Shown: positions 12,256 through 22,040 of the stretch, piece after piece
Layout: each line of letters begins with the position of its first letter
How positions within the stretch are numbered: position 1 is the first letter of the stretch
The notes under the pieces: generated by a model
What the model saw: the letters and a program-made list of their open reading frames with translations, nothing else
What the model was told of the DNA's origin: nothing
Databases searched by the model: none
Program-made: the position numbers and the translations under genes
Source of the DNA: Aquarana catesbeiana
Taxonomy: Eukaryota > Chordata > Amphibia > Anura > Ranidae
DNA length: 64,000 bases
Direction of reading: 5' to 3'
Assembly (NCBI RefSeq): GCF_042186555.1
Contig: NC_133333.1
Location: forward strand, 67,959,555 to 68,023,554

Positions 12256-14041
12256 TAGGGATGAGCTTCGGGTTCGAGTCAAACTCATGTTCGACTTGAA
12301 CATCGGCTGTTCACCAGTTCGCCGAACAGCGAATTTGGGGTGTTCGCAGCAAATTCGAAAGCCGCGGAACACCCTTTAAAAGTCTATGGGAGAAATCAAA
12401 AGTGCTAATTTTAAAGGCTTATATACAAGTTATTGACATAAAAAGTGTTTGGGGACCTGGGTCCTGCCCAAGGGGACATGGATCAAAAAAAAGTTTTAAA
12501 AACGGACGTTTTTTCGGGAGCAGTGATTTTAATAATGCTTAAAGTGAAACAATAAAAGTGTAATATTCCTTTAAATTTCGTACCTGGGGGGTGTCTATAG
12601 TATGCCTGTAAAGGGGCGCATGTTTCCCGTGTTTAGAACAGTCTGACAGCAAAATGACATTTCAAAGGAAAAAAAGTCATATAAAACTACTCGCGGCTAT
12701 TAATGAATTGTCGGTCCGACAATACACATAAAAGTTCATTGATAAAAACGGCATGGGATTTCCCCACAGGGAAACCCCGAACCAAAATTTTTTTTAAAAA
12801 ATGGCGTGGGGGTCCCCCTAAATTCCATACCAGGCCCTTCAGGTCTGGTATGGATATTAAGGGGAACCCTGGCCAAAATGTTAAAAAAAATGGCGTGGGG
12901 GTCCCCCTCAAAATCTATACCAGACCCCTCAGAACCCCATGCCAAAATTTTAGGGATATAGAAGAAAGAAGATAGAAGAAAGAAGATGGAAAAAAGAAGA
13001 CTTTAAATAAAGGAATTGTCAAAAACTGTCTCTTGTCATTTTTAACATTCTTGACAGTTTTTTTGTGAAATGGTAAGGGTACTTTTGTACCCCCCTTACC
13101 ATTTCAAACAGGGGGGCGGGATCTGGAGGTCCCCTTGTTAAAGGGGGCTTCCAGATTCCGATAAGCCCCCCCCGCCCGCAGATCCCCACAACCACCAGGC
13201 AAGGGTTGTGGGGATGAGGCCCTTGTCCCCATCAACATGGGGACAAGGTGCTTTGGGAGGCTACCCCAAAGCACCCTCCCAATGTTGAGGGCATGTGGCC
13301 TGGTACAGTTCAGGAGGGGGGGGGCGCTCTCTCGTCCCCCTCTCTTTTCCTGCGGCCGTCCAGGTTGCGTGTTCAGATAAGGGTCTGCTATGGATTTTTG
13401 GGGGGACCCCACGCCATTTTTTTTTGGCACGGGGTTCCCCTTAAAATCCATACCAGACCTGAAGGGTCTGGTATAGATTTTGAGGGGGACCCCCACGCCA
13501 TTTTTTTTTAAATGTTGGCCGGGGTTCCCCTTAATACCCATACCAGACCTGAATTTTGGTTCAGGGTTCCCCTGTGGGGAATTCTCATGCCGTTTTTATC
13601 AATGAACTTTTATGTGTATTGTCGGACCGACAATCTATTAATAGCCGCGAGTAGTTTTAAATGACTTTTTTCCTTTGAAATGTCATTTTGCTGTCAGACT
13701 GTTCTAAACACGGGAAACATGCGCCCCTTTACAGGCACCCAGGTACGAAATTTAAAGAAATATTACACTTTTATTGTTTCACTTTAAGCATGATTAAAAT
13801 CACTTCTCCCGAAAAAACGGACGTTTTTAAAACTTTTTTTGCATTGATCCATGTCCCCTGGGGCAGGACCCAGGTCCCCAAACACTTTTTATGACAATAA
13901 CTTGCATATAAGCCTTTAAAATTAGCACTTTTGATTATTCATGTTCGAGTCCCATAGACTTTAATGGTGTTCATGTGTTCGAACAAATTTTTTGCCTGTT
14001 CGCATGTTCTGGGGAACAGGGGGGTGTTCATCTCATCCCTA
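12256..14041. mobile_element. Foldback hAT derivative, 1.79 kb
   Basis: The ends read TAGGGATGAGC (12,256) and CTCATCCCTA (14,041). The flanks are GTCTTCAG (12,248-12,255) and ATCTTCAG (14,042-14,049), matching 7 of 8 bp, inside a 107-bp monomer that is otherwise continuous. The two halves are long inverted repeats meeting near 13,050-13,150. Each half contains monomers with CATACCAGACC..GGTCTGGTATG hairpins. There is no transposase. The left end resembles the 5' end of element 2 and the right end resembles the 3' ends, so it is likely a deletion derivative of this hAT family. Confidence 0.88.
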
Positions 14042-14680
14042 ATCTTCAGGTAGCTTTAGGTGCACACTGTGTAGAGGACACAGTACATTAACAGTAAATA
14101 CTGCAGCTTCCTGCCTGTGGCATTAATAGGATCAGAACACCAGCAATTGTCTTCAGGTAGCTTTAGTTGCACACTGTGCAGAGGACATAGTACATTAACT
14201 GTAAAAATACTGCAGCTCCCTGCCTGTGGTATTAATAGGATCAGAACACCAGCAATTGTCTTCAGGTAGCTTTAGGTGCAAACTGTGCAGAAGACACAGT
14301 ACACTAACTGTAAATACTGCAGATGCCTGCCTGTGGTACAAATAGGATCAGAAGAACACCAGCAATTTTCTTCAGGTAGCTTTAGGTGCACACTTTGCAG
14401 AGGACACAGTACACTAACTGTAAATACCACAGCTGCCTGCCTGTCGTATTAATAGGATCAGGACACCAGCAATTGTCTTCAGGTAGCTTTAGGTGCACAC
14501 TGTGCAAGAGGACACAGTACACTAACTGTAAATACTGCAGCTTCCTGCCTGTGGTACTAATAGGATCAGAAGAACACCAGCAATTGTCTTCAGGTAGCTT
14601 TAGTTGCACACTGTGTAGAGGACACAGTACACTAACTGTAAATACTGCAGCTGCCTGCCTGTGGTATTAATCTCTTCTTC
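14042..14680 (-). repeat. hAT 2 5' array, 107-bp monomer (part 2)
   Basis: About six monomers continue directly from 12,255. The array stops at about 14,680 in mid-monomer (after CTGTGGTATTAAT), where the Harbinger region begins, and it resumes at 22,041. Confidence 0.92.
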
Positions 14681-15126
14681 TTTATAATGCTAGAAGAATT
14701 AAGTTGTTTTGCTGGTCATATTCACACAGACTTCTCACAAACTTCTTTCTTTATTATTTATCGTGATTTCATCAATATAATATTTTGATTTGTCACATCT
14801 CCCGAAAAAAAAAAAATTGTGGATGTTGTTAGAATTTTTTTTTGTGTTTTTATTTTTGGAAATCCTGATCTCCTGTTATTTTTTGTAATTTTTTTTTTTA
14901 CTCCAGAATAGTTTTGGGTGTGTTTTGTGTGTCAAGTTACCACAAAACCATTATTATCTTGTATTATTTAATCTCAAGTAGATTGCTTGGTGTTGGTGTC
15001 TCTTGTTAATTTCACATTGTATTTTTGAAATGTACCTGCCTCCTCACAAACAAACTGTCCTTTTTGAAGAAAAACACACATTGGCGAGTATAATAGAAAA
15101 AAAAAAACTTTATTAAGGGGTCCTAA
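14681..15126. other. AT-rich stretch without a recognisable gene
   Basis: This is about 445 bp with long A and T runs. I see no open frame, terminus or known repeat. It lies where the missing left end of the Harbinger element would be expected. Confidence 0.5.
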
Positions 15127-15530
15127 CTAAACAAAGAGGGAGGCAACGCTGGATAAACTGCAAAAATTGGCGAAGCCTTTGACCCCCAGGGCACACATCA
15201 ATTATTTTAATGCAAAATCGGTGGCCTGAGGAGTCCTTCTATAAGGGAGTACAATCTGGTCCAGAAATCCAAGAGATCATGAACAGCAGCAGATGACATC
15301 TATGTCCCCAGGCTGTGGTCATACAAGAGCCTGCATCTTTTGTCAAACCAGACTGAACCTAGGTCATCACTCTCTGGTCTTCCTTACATGCTTCCTTCCA
15401 GGCTGTGGCTCTGGTGTTGGAGGTGTGGCAGGAGGAGGAGGAGGACCTGGAGAAGGAGGAGGAGGACCATGGTTGAGCTCACAAACGTGGCTTTGGCTTG
15501 TGAGTATGCCCCTCAACTCCTAATTTAGTG
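15127..15530 (+). pseudogene. Harbinger MADF accessory gene relic, + strand
   Basis: Translated on the + strand with frame changes, this segment gives words matching the - strand MADF gene next to it: TKREATLDKLQKLAKP, then DDIYVPRLWSYKSLHLL, then QTEPRSSL. Internal stops lie near 15,220 and 15,280. It therefore derives from a related Harbinger accessory gene in the opposite orientation. It may be the decayed first part of the gene whose last exons lie at 16,870-18,093. Confidence 0.65.
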
Positions 15531-16377
15531 CTTGGAAGATGATATACTCACATATTAGGCGTAGGCCCTCCTCCATTTCCAGCATTTTGCAGGCTGTTAT
15601 GTATGCAAAGTCCTCTTGAACACTGTGGAGGGTTCTGAGGGCCGCAGTAGCCTTCCAAAATAGGCCAATTCCTGCCTCCTTCATGTTACTCCTCTTCCTG
15701 ACACTTTTTGGTTGAAGGCGGAGGGGAGGGACCCGGGTATTGGCCAGGCTACTGGGCCCGGCCACGTCCTGGCTGAGACTTTCCTGTGTATGAAAAAGGG
15801 ACATCGTTTTAGTTTTTGGTTCATCAATTACAATCAGAAATTAGGAATTCAAACTAACATAGATTTAACATCATTAATTTGACCAACAGAAATATTTAAA
15901 TGAATGCTATACCTGGATCAAGCTGGGCTCCAACACATGTTGCTGCCTGGAAGGCCCAGGTTGGGCGTCGTAAGCCTCAGTTGAGGTGGAAGGAAGTGTG
16001 GAAGGAAAACTGGAGAGTGCTGGCCTGGGTTCAGTCTGGCCTGCCAGAAAATGCAGTCTGTCATAGTACCACAGCCTGGGAACATAAATGGCATCTGCAT
16101 CTGCTGATCTCAGGGAATCCTGGACCTTCTTGTGCTCCCTTAGATAAGTGCTCCTCATGCCACCAATTAGGGCCTTCAAATAGGGGATGTCTGCCATGGG
16201 GATCACCGGCTTCACAAATTCCAGCAATTGATCCAGCGCTGCCTTCCTCTTTGTTTGATTCTTATAATGTAGGTGGTTTACCTGCCACAGACAGGGCAGC
16301 TCCCTGTACATATCAATGAATATGGAGATAAAGTCCTGATAATTTAATATATCCATTTTCTCTGCAAGACACAACAC
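15520..16377 (-). CDS. Harbinger MADF-domain accessory protein, two exons
   Basis: Harbinger elements need a DNA-binding partner protein besides the nuclease. This gene encodes a MADF-type DNA-binding domain in residues about 8-110: MDILNYQDFISIFIDMYREL, LWQVNHLHYKNQTKRKAALD and YVPRLWYYDRLHFL. A Pro/Ser-rich linker follows. Exon 1 is 16,377-15,913 (donor CAG|GTATAG). Exon 2 is 15,783-15,520 (acceptor TACACAG|GAAAG). Both junctions keep phase 0, giving about 242 residues. No stop or frameshift is seen. Translation could instead start eight codons later at MDIL. The splice sites are predicted by eye. Confidence 0.75.
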
Positions 16378-16869
16378 AAGACAAACCCTAATGTTAGGCT
16401 AAAGTCTCCTAATCTTGTCCCAATATAGGCCTCAATCTATAAGCAGTATAGGCCCAATTTTAAATGTTACCTTCGTTATCACGGTCGGCGCTTCCTATAC
16501 TCCTTCCTCCGCTCACAGATTGTACTTACGATGAAACTTTATGAAATGCAAACTAGGTTCTGTGTAAGGAGAGGACACTCAGCAGCTGTTTACACATCTG
16601 GACGCTGGAGCTCTAGTGTGGGACACCAAAACACCCTTTTTATTAGGGGGCCCACACAGGTGCTCCAGTGTATACCATAGGGGTGTCTCCATCTGTGAAG
16701 CTTATACAAAACAGGTAAGTATTCAAGCTTGACAAAGGAAAAAAATATTTCTTCATCTTGCAACTCTGCCAAAAGAGACAATTGTACCCCACTTCCAAGC
16801 AATGTTTCATATTCCTATTTCTGCCATCAAATATCTGTGTGCTAAGTATACCTTTTTTTTATTACATAG

Positions 16870-18093
16870 GAGAGAAAAGACTCAGAGGACACCACTCATC
16901 AGAGGAGACAGCAGACCTCCCACCTCAGGAAAAAGTGGAAATCCCACAAACACAACAGGAAGAGGAGGAAGGAGATGTGGTGGAAATTGTCACCACAACA
17001 GGTGAGTATCTGCGACCACAGGCTCAGGTAAGAGATGGATGCCATGAATAAGTCCTCCGTGACGAACCATTTCGGGGCGTGGCTTAACGGCAATCGAGGA
17101 AGCTTGGCGTAGGACGCTGTGACAGGGAGCGCCATACGAGTGAGCGGGGAAGCGGCTATGGGAGACTCCAGGGAACGGGTGAGAGTGTCACCATCCACTA
17201 GTTTACCTGGGTCCGCCGTGACCACCATACGTCCAAGTTACCGTTTGAAGTGTTGTTGGTGATGACCATGATTGCTGTGCTTACCTGCGTTATTGAAAGT
17301 TGTAAAATGTGAGTTCTATGGTGAAGGAGAGTGTCATTTTTTATTAAAGTTTGTTACGTTACTGCACTATTGGGTCGCTTTTCCTTTCTTTCATGTGGAG
17401 AGAGCATTTGCATTTATACTGCGGATAACTATACGGAAATTGATTGGAGGTTATCACTTTGCCCCCTACTGTGTGGGAAAAGCCTGTGAGCCGAACACGA
17501 GAGTGTAAGGCAAAAAGAGCTGGTGAGTTTGCTCGCTGAAGGGGAGTGGAAGTCACGGTCACAGCGGTGTGGTGGAAGATATTATCACTGAAGATCATAT
17601 TGTTGATATTATCACCATTATTCACTACGTCTTCACTTATTTTTGGACTTTATATGTTGAATTTTTGATTTAAGATTATTACACAGATGGATCGCACTGT
17701 GTTTGTTTATTAGAATACACTTTTTGGTTTATTTAGTGCTGTTAATAAACAGCTATTATATAGGTATCACATTGAGCAATCACTGTAAATTTTTCTTTCA
17801 GGTTCTTTTAGCAATTTTTAGCGCTGCTATTTGATTACACTATTGGTGAGGGCGAGTGTATAGTGTATCATTTATTTTTATTCACAAGTGATGGATGCCG
17901 GCATATTTATAATACATGGTGTATTTTTTCTATATTTTTAGGTGATCGTGATGTTGTGGATGAAGGTCATTTCACCAGTGAAAGTGCCCAGATCCTGTTC
18001 GGGGAGATCATGGGGTGTAATAGGGACTTGGAAAACATCAATGATGTTCAAAACAAAATGAAGAACATCATTGATGTTTTAGGGAGAATTTAA
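16870..18093 (+). CDS. Candidate spliced C-terminal exons of a second Harbinger accessory protein
   Basis: Two + strand exons can be read. Exon A is 16,870-17,001, with a pyrimidine-rich tract and TTACATAG before it and donor CAG|GTGAGT after it. Exon B is 17,942-18,093, with acceptor TATTTTTAG and stop TAA. Both flanks of exon A are phase 1 and the joined frame stays open. The product is acidic (QQEEEEGDVVEIVTTTG) and ends in a helical segment (LENINDVQNKMKNIIDVLGR) that could form a coiled coil. The 5' exons are not identified. The + strand MADF relic at 15,127-15,530 is a possible source. The function is inferred only from context. Confidence 0.45.
17030..17936 (+). repeat. Penelope-like repeat in the intron of the candidate accessory gene
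   Basis: The segment begins with a degenerate hammerhead-like string (AAGTCCTCCGTGACGAACCA, 17,050-17,069, then TTTCGG). About 300 bp further on comes a TTATTAAAG..ACTGCACTATTGGGTCGC stretch like the downstream part of the Penelope-type insert at 35,850-36,010. It holds no coding frame for reverse transcriptase. The borders are approximate. Confidence 0.45.
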
Positions 18094-18157
18094 AAGCCCT
18101 AGAAATCACTAACTTACTTCTACTTTGTGTTTTTTTTATGACAATTTTGTGACATAG

Positions 18158-18245
18158 TTACATAATTACATAGTTAGTAAGGTTGAATAAAGACACCAGT
18201 CCATCGAGTTCAACCTGAGCGAGTGTGGGTGCATGTCTACAATTA
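18158..18245 (+). repeat. ACATAGTTACATAGTTAG-type repeat
   Basis: The words ACATAGTTAGTAAGGTTGAA and AGACACCAGTCCATCGAG occur here. A reversed relative lies at 38,324-38,392. The sequence is a dispersed repeat tail whose class I cannot assign. Confidence 0.55.
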
Positions 18246-18250
18246 TCCCT

Positions 18251-18584
18251 ATTTTTTTTAATTTAAGGTACCCATATAGCGCTGTGTCAATTTTTTTTAC
18301 GCAGCACTCCACACATATATCGCACACTCACATCGGTCCTTACCCTCAAGGAGCCCACAATCCAAGGTCCCTAACATTCATATACTAGGGCCAATTTTGG
18401 ACAGAAGCCAATTAACCTTCCAGCATGTCTTTGGAACGTGGGAGGAAACCGGAGTACCCGGAGGAAACCCACGCAGGCACAGGGAGAACATGCAAACTCC
18501 AGGCAGGTAGTGTCGTGGTTGGGATTTGAACCAGCGACCCTTCTGTTAGGCGAGAGTGCTATTCACTACACCACTATGCTGCCC
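18251..18584 (-). mobile_element. tRNA-derived SINE, reverse orientation
   Basis: On the - strand it starts GGGCAGCATAGTGG and carries a B-box-like GGTTCAAATCC (18,522-18,532). It contains the body words GTTTGCATGTTCTCCC and TCCTCCGGGTACTCCGG and ends near a T-rich (A-rich on the - strand) tail at about 18,251. It matches the SINE at 39,296-39,640 along its length. It is moved by LINE machinery in trans. Confidence 0.85.
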
Positions 18585-18602
18585 AAGCCAAAGACATATT
18601 CT

Positions 18603-18831
18603 AGAAAAGCCAAATTTTGAAGATGCACACACTGTGTCAACATGTGCTATCTGCCATCACAGGAGATCAATGTACGCGTTTTGGGGATGCAACCACTTCC
18701 TCAATAATAAAGTAGCTGAGAGGAAGGGGTTGCACCTACAAAACACATCCATTGATCCCCCATGATGGCAGCTAGCACATGTTGACATTAGGCAATTTGT
18801 GTGCATCTTCAAAATGTGGCTTTTCCAGGGG
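18603..18831. repeat. Palindromic repeat, about 229 bp
   Basis: The arms share GAAAAGCCA, TTTTGAAGATGCACACA, GTCAACATGTGCTA and CTGCCATCA in inverted order, meeting near 18,715. There is no coding frame. It resembles a foldback MITE, but I see no clear target duplication. Confidence 0.6.
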
Positions 18832-19177
18832 TGAGTTCACCCCATCTGCTGAACGCAATATCAAACACAGTTTATAAATACTCATATCTGATATTGCCTT
18901 CACTTTCTATAAAAGTTGAATTTTGTAAGTTCCAGAGTTGTGTATTTCTTTTTTGTTTTAAACATGCCTGTTTTACCTTAAAAGGCAATTTCGACTTTTA
19001 ATGTGACCTAAAAAATTGTTATACAACAAACATGTTGGTTTGTTCTAAAAATCTTTTATAAATGCACATGTGATTGTGCTTTGATTAAAAAGATTGAGAG
19101 AAACAACAATGTGTGGCTTTTTCTTTCAATGCTCAAAAGCATTTTTTTGTAGTAAAGTTGGTGTTTTCAGTGACAAT

Positions 19178-19286
19178 GGGGGTTATTTACTAAAGGCAAA
19201 TCCACTTTGCACTACAAGTGCAGTTTCAGTGCAGTCTCAAGTGCACTTGTAGTGCAAAGTGTATTTTCCTTTAGTAAATAACACCC
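19178..19286. repeat. Short palindromic MITE, about 109 bp
   Basis: The ends are GGGTTATTTACTAAAGG and CCTTTAGTAAATAACACCC. The inner arms are TGCACTACAAGTGCA and TGCACTTGTAGTGCA. The whole unit folds into a hairpin. The family is not assigned. Confidence 0.7.
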
Positions 19287-19422
19287 AACAGTGCTTTTAA
19301 AACACAATCATGCCATTTTCAGGACTCCCCAAATTTCAGTCATGGTCAGCTAAAAGAAAGCCAAGCAGTAAATCAAAGCAAATATTTGTTCAGTTTAAAA
19401 TATATATTTTTTTAAAAACGTC

Positions 19423-21566
19423 TCAGATATTGTCTGGCGTATCGATGGCCCCACTACCCGCAAAGTATTCCATGTATCTTAGAAGGACCTTGCGAGCACT
19501 CTGGGGGGGCAAGCCAGGACGGCCAGCTTCAAGCGCCATCAGGGTTGGTTCATTAATATGAATTCCAGCCTTAGGCCCAACTGAACCAGCATAGTTCCAA
19601 GAATTTCTCCTTAAAAAGTTGTGGAGAACACAGCAAGCCAGGATAATGTGATTGAGTTTATATTCCACCATGTGTATCGGTGTAAGAAATAGGAGGAACC
19701 GGCTGGCCATTTTTCCAAACGTGTTCTCCACCACTCTTCTGGCTCTGGCCAGCCAGTAATTAAAAACCCTCTGGTCCGGGGTGAGGGTCCTCATAGGGAT
19801 ATGGCCGCATAAGATGGTCCCCAGCGCAAACGCTTCATCCGCAACGAAGACGAATAGGAGTCCTTCCGCGTTGTCTTCTGGAGGTGGCAAGCCCAAGCTG
19901 CCATTCTGGAGATGCCTGTAGAACACCGTGTGGGTGATGACTCCACCATCTGACATCCGGCCATTCTTCCCCACGTCCACATACAAGAACTCGTAAGTAG
20001 CCGACACAACCGCCAACATCACAATACTATTGAACCCCTTGTAGTTGTAATAGTATGACCCCGAGTTGGGTGGTGGGACGATGTGGACATGTTTCCCATC
20101 AATTGCCCCGATGCAGTTAGGAAAGTCCCACCACTGGGCAAAGTGGGAGGCCACAGTCTGCCATTCCTGTGGGTTGGAAGGAAACTGTGGAGTCAATCAA
20201 GAAAAATAAATTAATAATTTTGCACATAAACATGGAAAGCAGATTAGACACAAACATTCTTGGCCAACATCAGTATAACATTTATTTTAGGGAGTATTTA
20301 AAGACAAAGGTCCACCTATCAGATTCTTCCCCCCTCTCATGGGTCATTTAAAAAAATTTAGAGGGGGAGATGTTTTGGCCAGGTAACCCTCTCCACTTCA
20401 CTGAGAGATGAATGCCTGAATAATGTGTATTACTTTGGCCAGCCCCTCCTTACTTACACTATTGGCAGCCCACTGGACAGGTAAGAAGTGTCATAATAGA
20501 AAGAGATAAATACACACTGTACACATTTTAGCACAATTTTACATTCTGCTATTACCTATCAAGATAATAATAGGATACAAAAACTTTAAACAGTACCATT
20601 TGAAAGTATTCAGGCAGGCTCTTGCACTACATGCTTTGGTGAATTCATCCATAAATCTGACCACAAAAGAGGTGGGTATAGTGTGTATGGGTTTGGCAAA
20701 ATCAGCAGATAGAGTATTGGTATCAGCTGAGTTAGCAGTTGGGGGGAGGGTTCCAAATGATTTTGGGACCCCAAAAAAAAACCTTTGGAACTCTGCCAGA
20801 ATTTAAAGCACAAGTCACAATTTTACACATTTTAGGGGGTATTTAGGGCAAAGCACTACTATGGAGCTGACAAAATACATTGTTAATTGAGTAGACAAGG
20901 TGGATATAGGCCCAGGAGAGCATGCTGGGGGAGTTAGAGAAGGCAAATATGTATGAAGGACAAAAAAATTTTAAAACAAAATCCAGCATGCATGAGGACA
21001 AAGGGGACATTCACAGCATATTACAATCATTGTAATTAGGGAATGATGAAAGAAATACAATACATTATCAAACATTAAATGTAATAAAATGTGATGTTAA
21101 AGGATAAAAATCTTACCTTAATATACTCCTTCTGCAGGACCTGGATGATGGCAGAACAGGTCTCTGGGATAATGATCCCCAGAGTCTGGGGGGAGATGCC
21201 TGTCGAGAACTTGAGGTCCTGCAGGCTTCTCCCCATCGCCAAATACTGCAGGGTGGTGACTAGCCTCTGCTCCGGAGTGATGACTTGCCTCGTGCAGGTA
21301 TCCTGCCTGCTGATATAAGGGGTCAGCAAAGCCAACAAACGGTGAAATACTGGGTCCGTCATCCTGAGAAAGTTCCTGAAATCGTCAGGATTATTCTCAC
21401 GGATCTCACGGAGCAAAGGCATGTGACAGAATTGGTCACGCTGGAGCAACCAATTCTTGGTCCATGAACTCCTCCTGTTCATGGACTGGGCTTGTGTCAA
21501 AGTAAGAACCCCAACACCAAGCCCCCGCACAGCACGAACTCTACAATGAGTACGTACACACAACAT
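19423..21566 (-). CDS. Harbinger (HARBI1-like) transposase, two exons, apparently intact
   Basis: This is the cut-and-paste DDE nuclease of a PIF/Harbinger element. Exon 1 is 21,566-21,117 (150 codons, donor AAG|GTAAGA). Exon 2 is 20,184-19,423 (acceptor CTCCACAG|TTTCC). The 932-bp intron is phase 0 and the product has about 403 residues. A start 28 codons in (MNRRSSWTKNW) is also plausible. Exon 1 carries the HTH-type region (ITPEQRLVTTLQYLAMGRS). Exon 2 carries NCIGAIDGKHVHI (D179), FVADEAFALG (D266) and RRVVENTFGKMA (E303), the full DDE set at the expected spacing. No stop or frameshift is seen. Its partner gene lies at 15,520-16,377. Confidence 0.88.
20185..21116 (-). other. Intron of the Harbinger transposase
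   Basis: This 932-bp stretch is bounded by GTAAGA and CTCCACAG on the - strand. It is AT-rich and contains stops in all frames. I see no other gene in it. Confidence 0.7.
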
Positions 21567-22040
21567 GGTTAGAAAATAGTCAGCTGGTCAGAAGGAAGTA
21601 ACAGAATGCACTGAAGAACAGCAAGGACTGTGAAGAGCGACCTGAAAATCTGTAACGAACGGACAAGAACACAATGACAAGTCAATGGGAACTCACTGCA
21701 CGCACTGAAGACCAGATACAAACCCACAAGCACAAACTGAACAGCAGAAATACGATCTGAAAACCACAAGTCTGAAAAAGCGTGAATCGTCTCTCACCAA
21801 ACTTTTACTAACAGGAGATTAGCAAAAGGAGCCCAAAGGGTGCCGCGCTTGGTATTGAACTGCCCTTTTATAGTCATGTCATACGCGGTGTACGTCACCG
21901 CATTCTTGGTGCTTGGAAATTCCGACAACTTTGTGCGACCGCATGTATGCAAAACAAGTTTGAGCCAACATCCGTCTGAAAAAATCCATGGATTTTGTTG
22001 TCGGAATGTCCGATCAATGTCCGACCGTGTGTACAGGGCA
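21567..22040 (-). promoter_or_regulatory. Harbinger 5' flank and terminal inverted repeat
   Basis: This is the region between the right terminus and the transposase start. The outer 20 bp (TGCCCTGTACACACGGTCGG on the - strand) is the transposase-recognised end by family analogy. GTCCGA-type words recur inside it. No unambiguous TATA box was identified. Confidence 0.5.

Larger units (their letters stand above)
14681..22040 (-). mobile_element. PIF/Harbinger element, left end missing
   Basis: The right terminus (- strand reading) begins TGCCCTGTACACACGGTCGG at 22,040 and is followed by TAA at 22,041-22,043, a TWA-type target word. It encodes a HARBI1-like nuclease and a MADF accessory protein on the - strand. 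No matching terminus is found on the left: the sequence at 14,681 is AT-rich and unlike the right end. The left part also contains a second accessory-gene relic in the opposite orientation. A deletion or recombination therefore replaced the left end. Confidence 0.82.
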
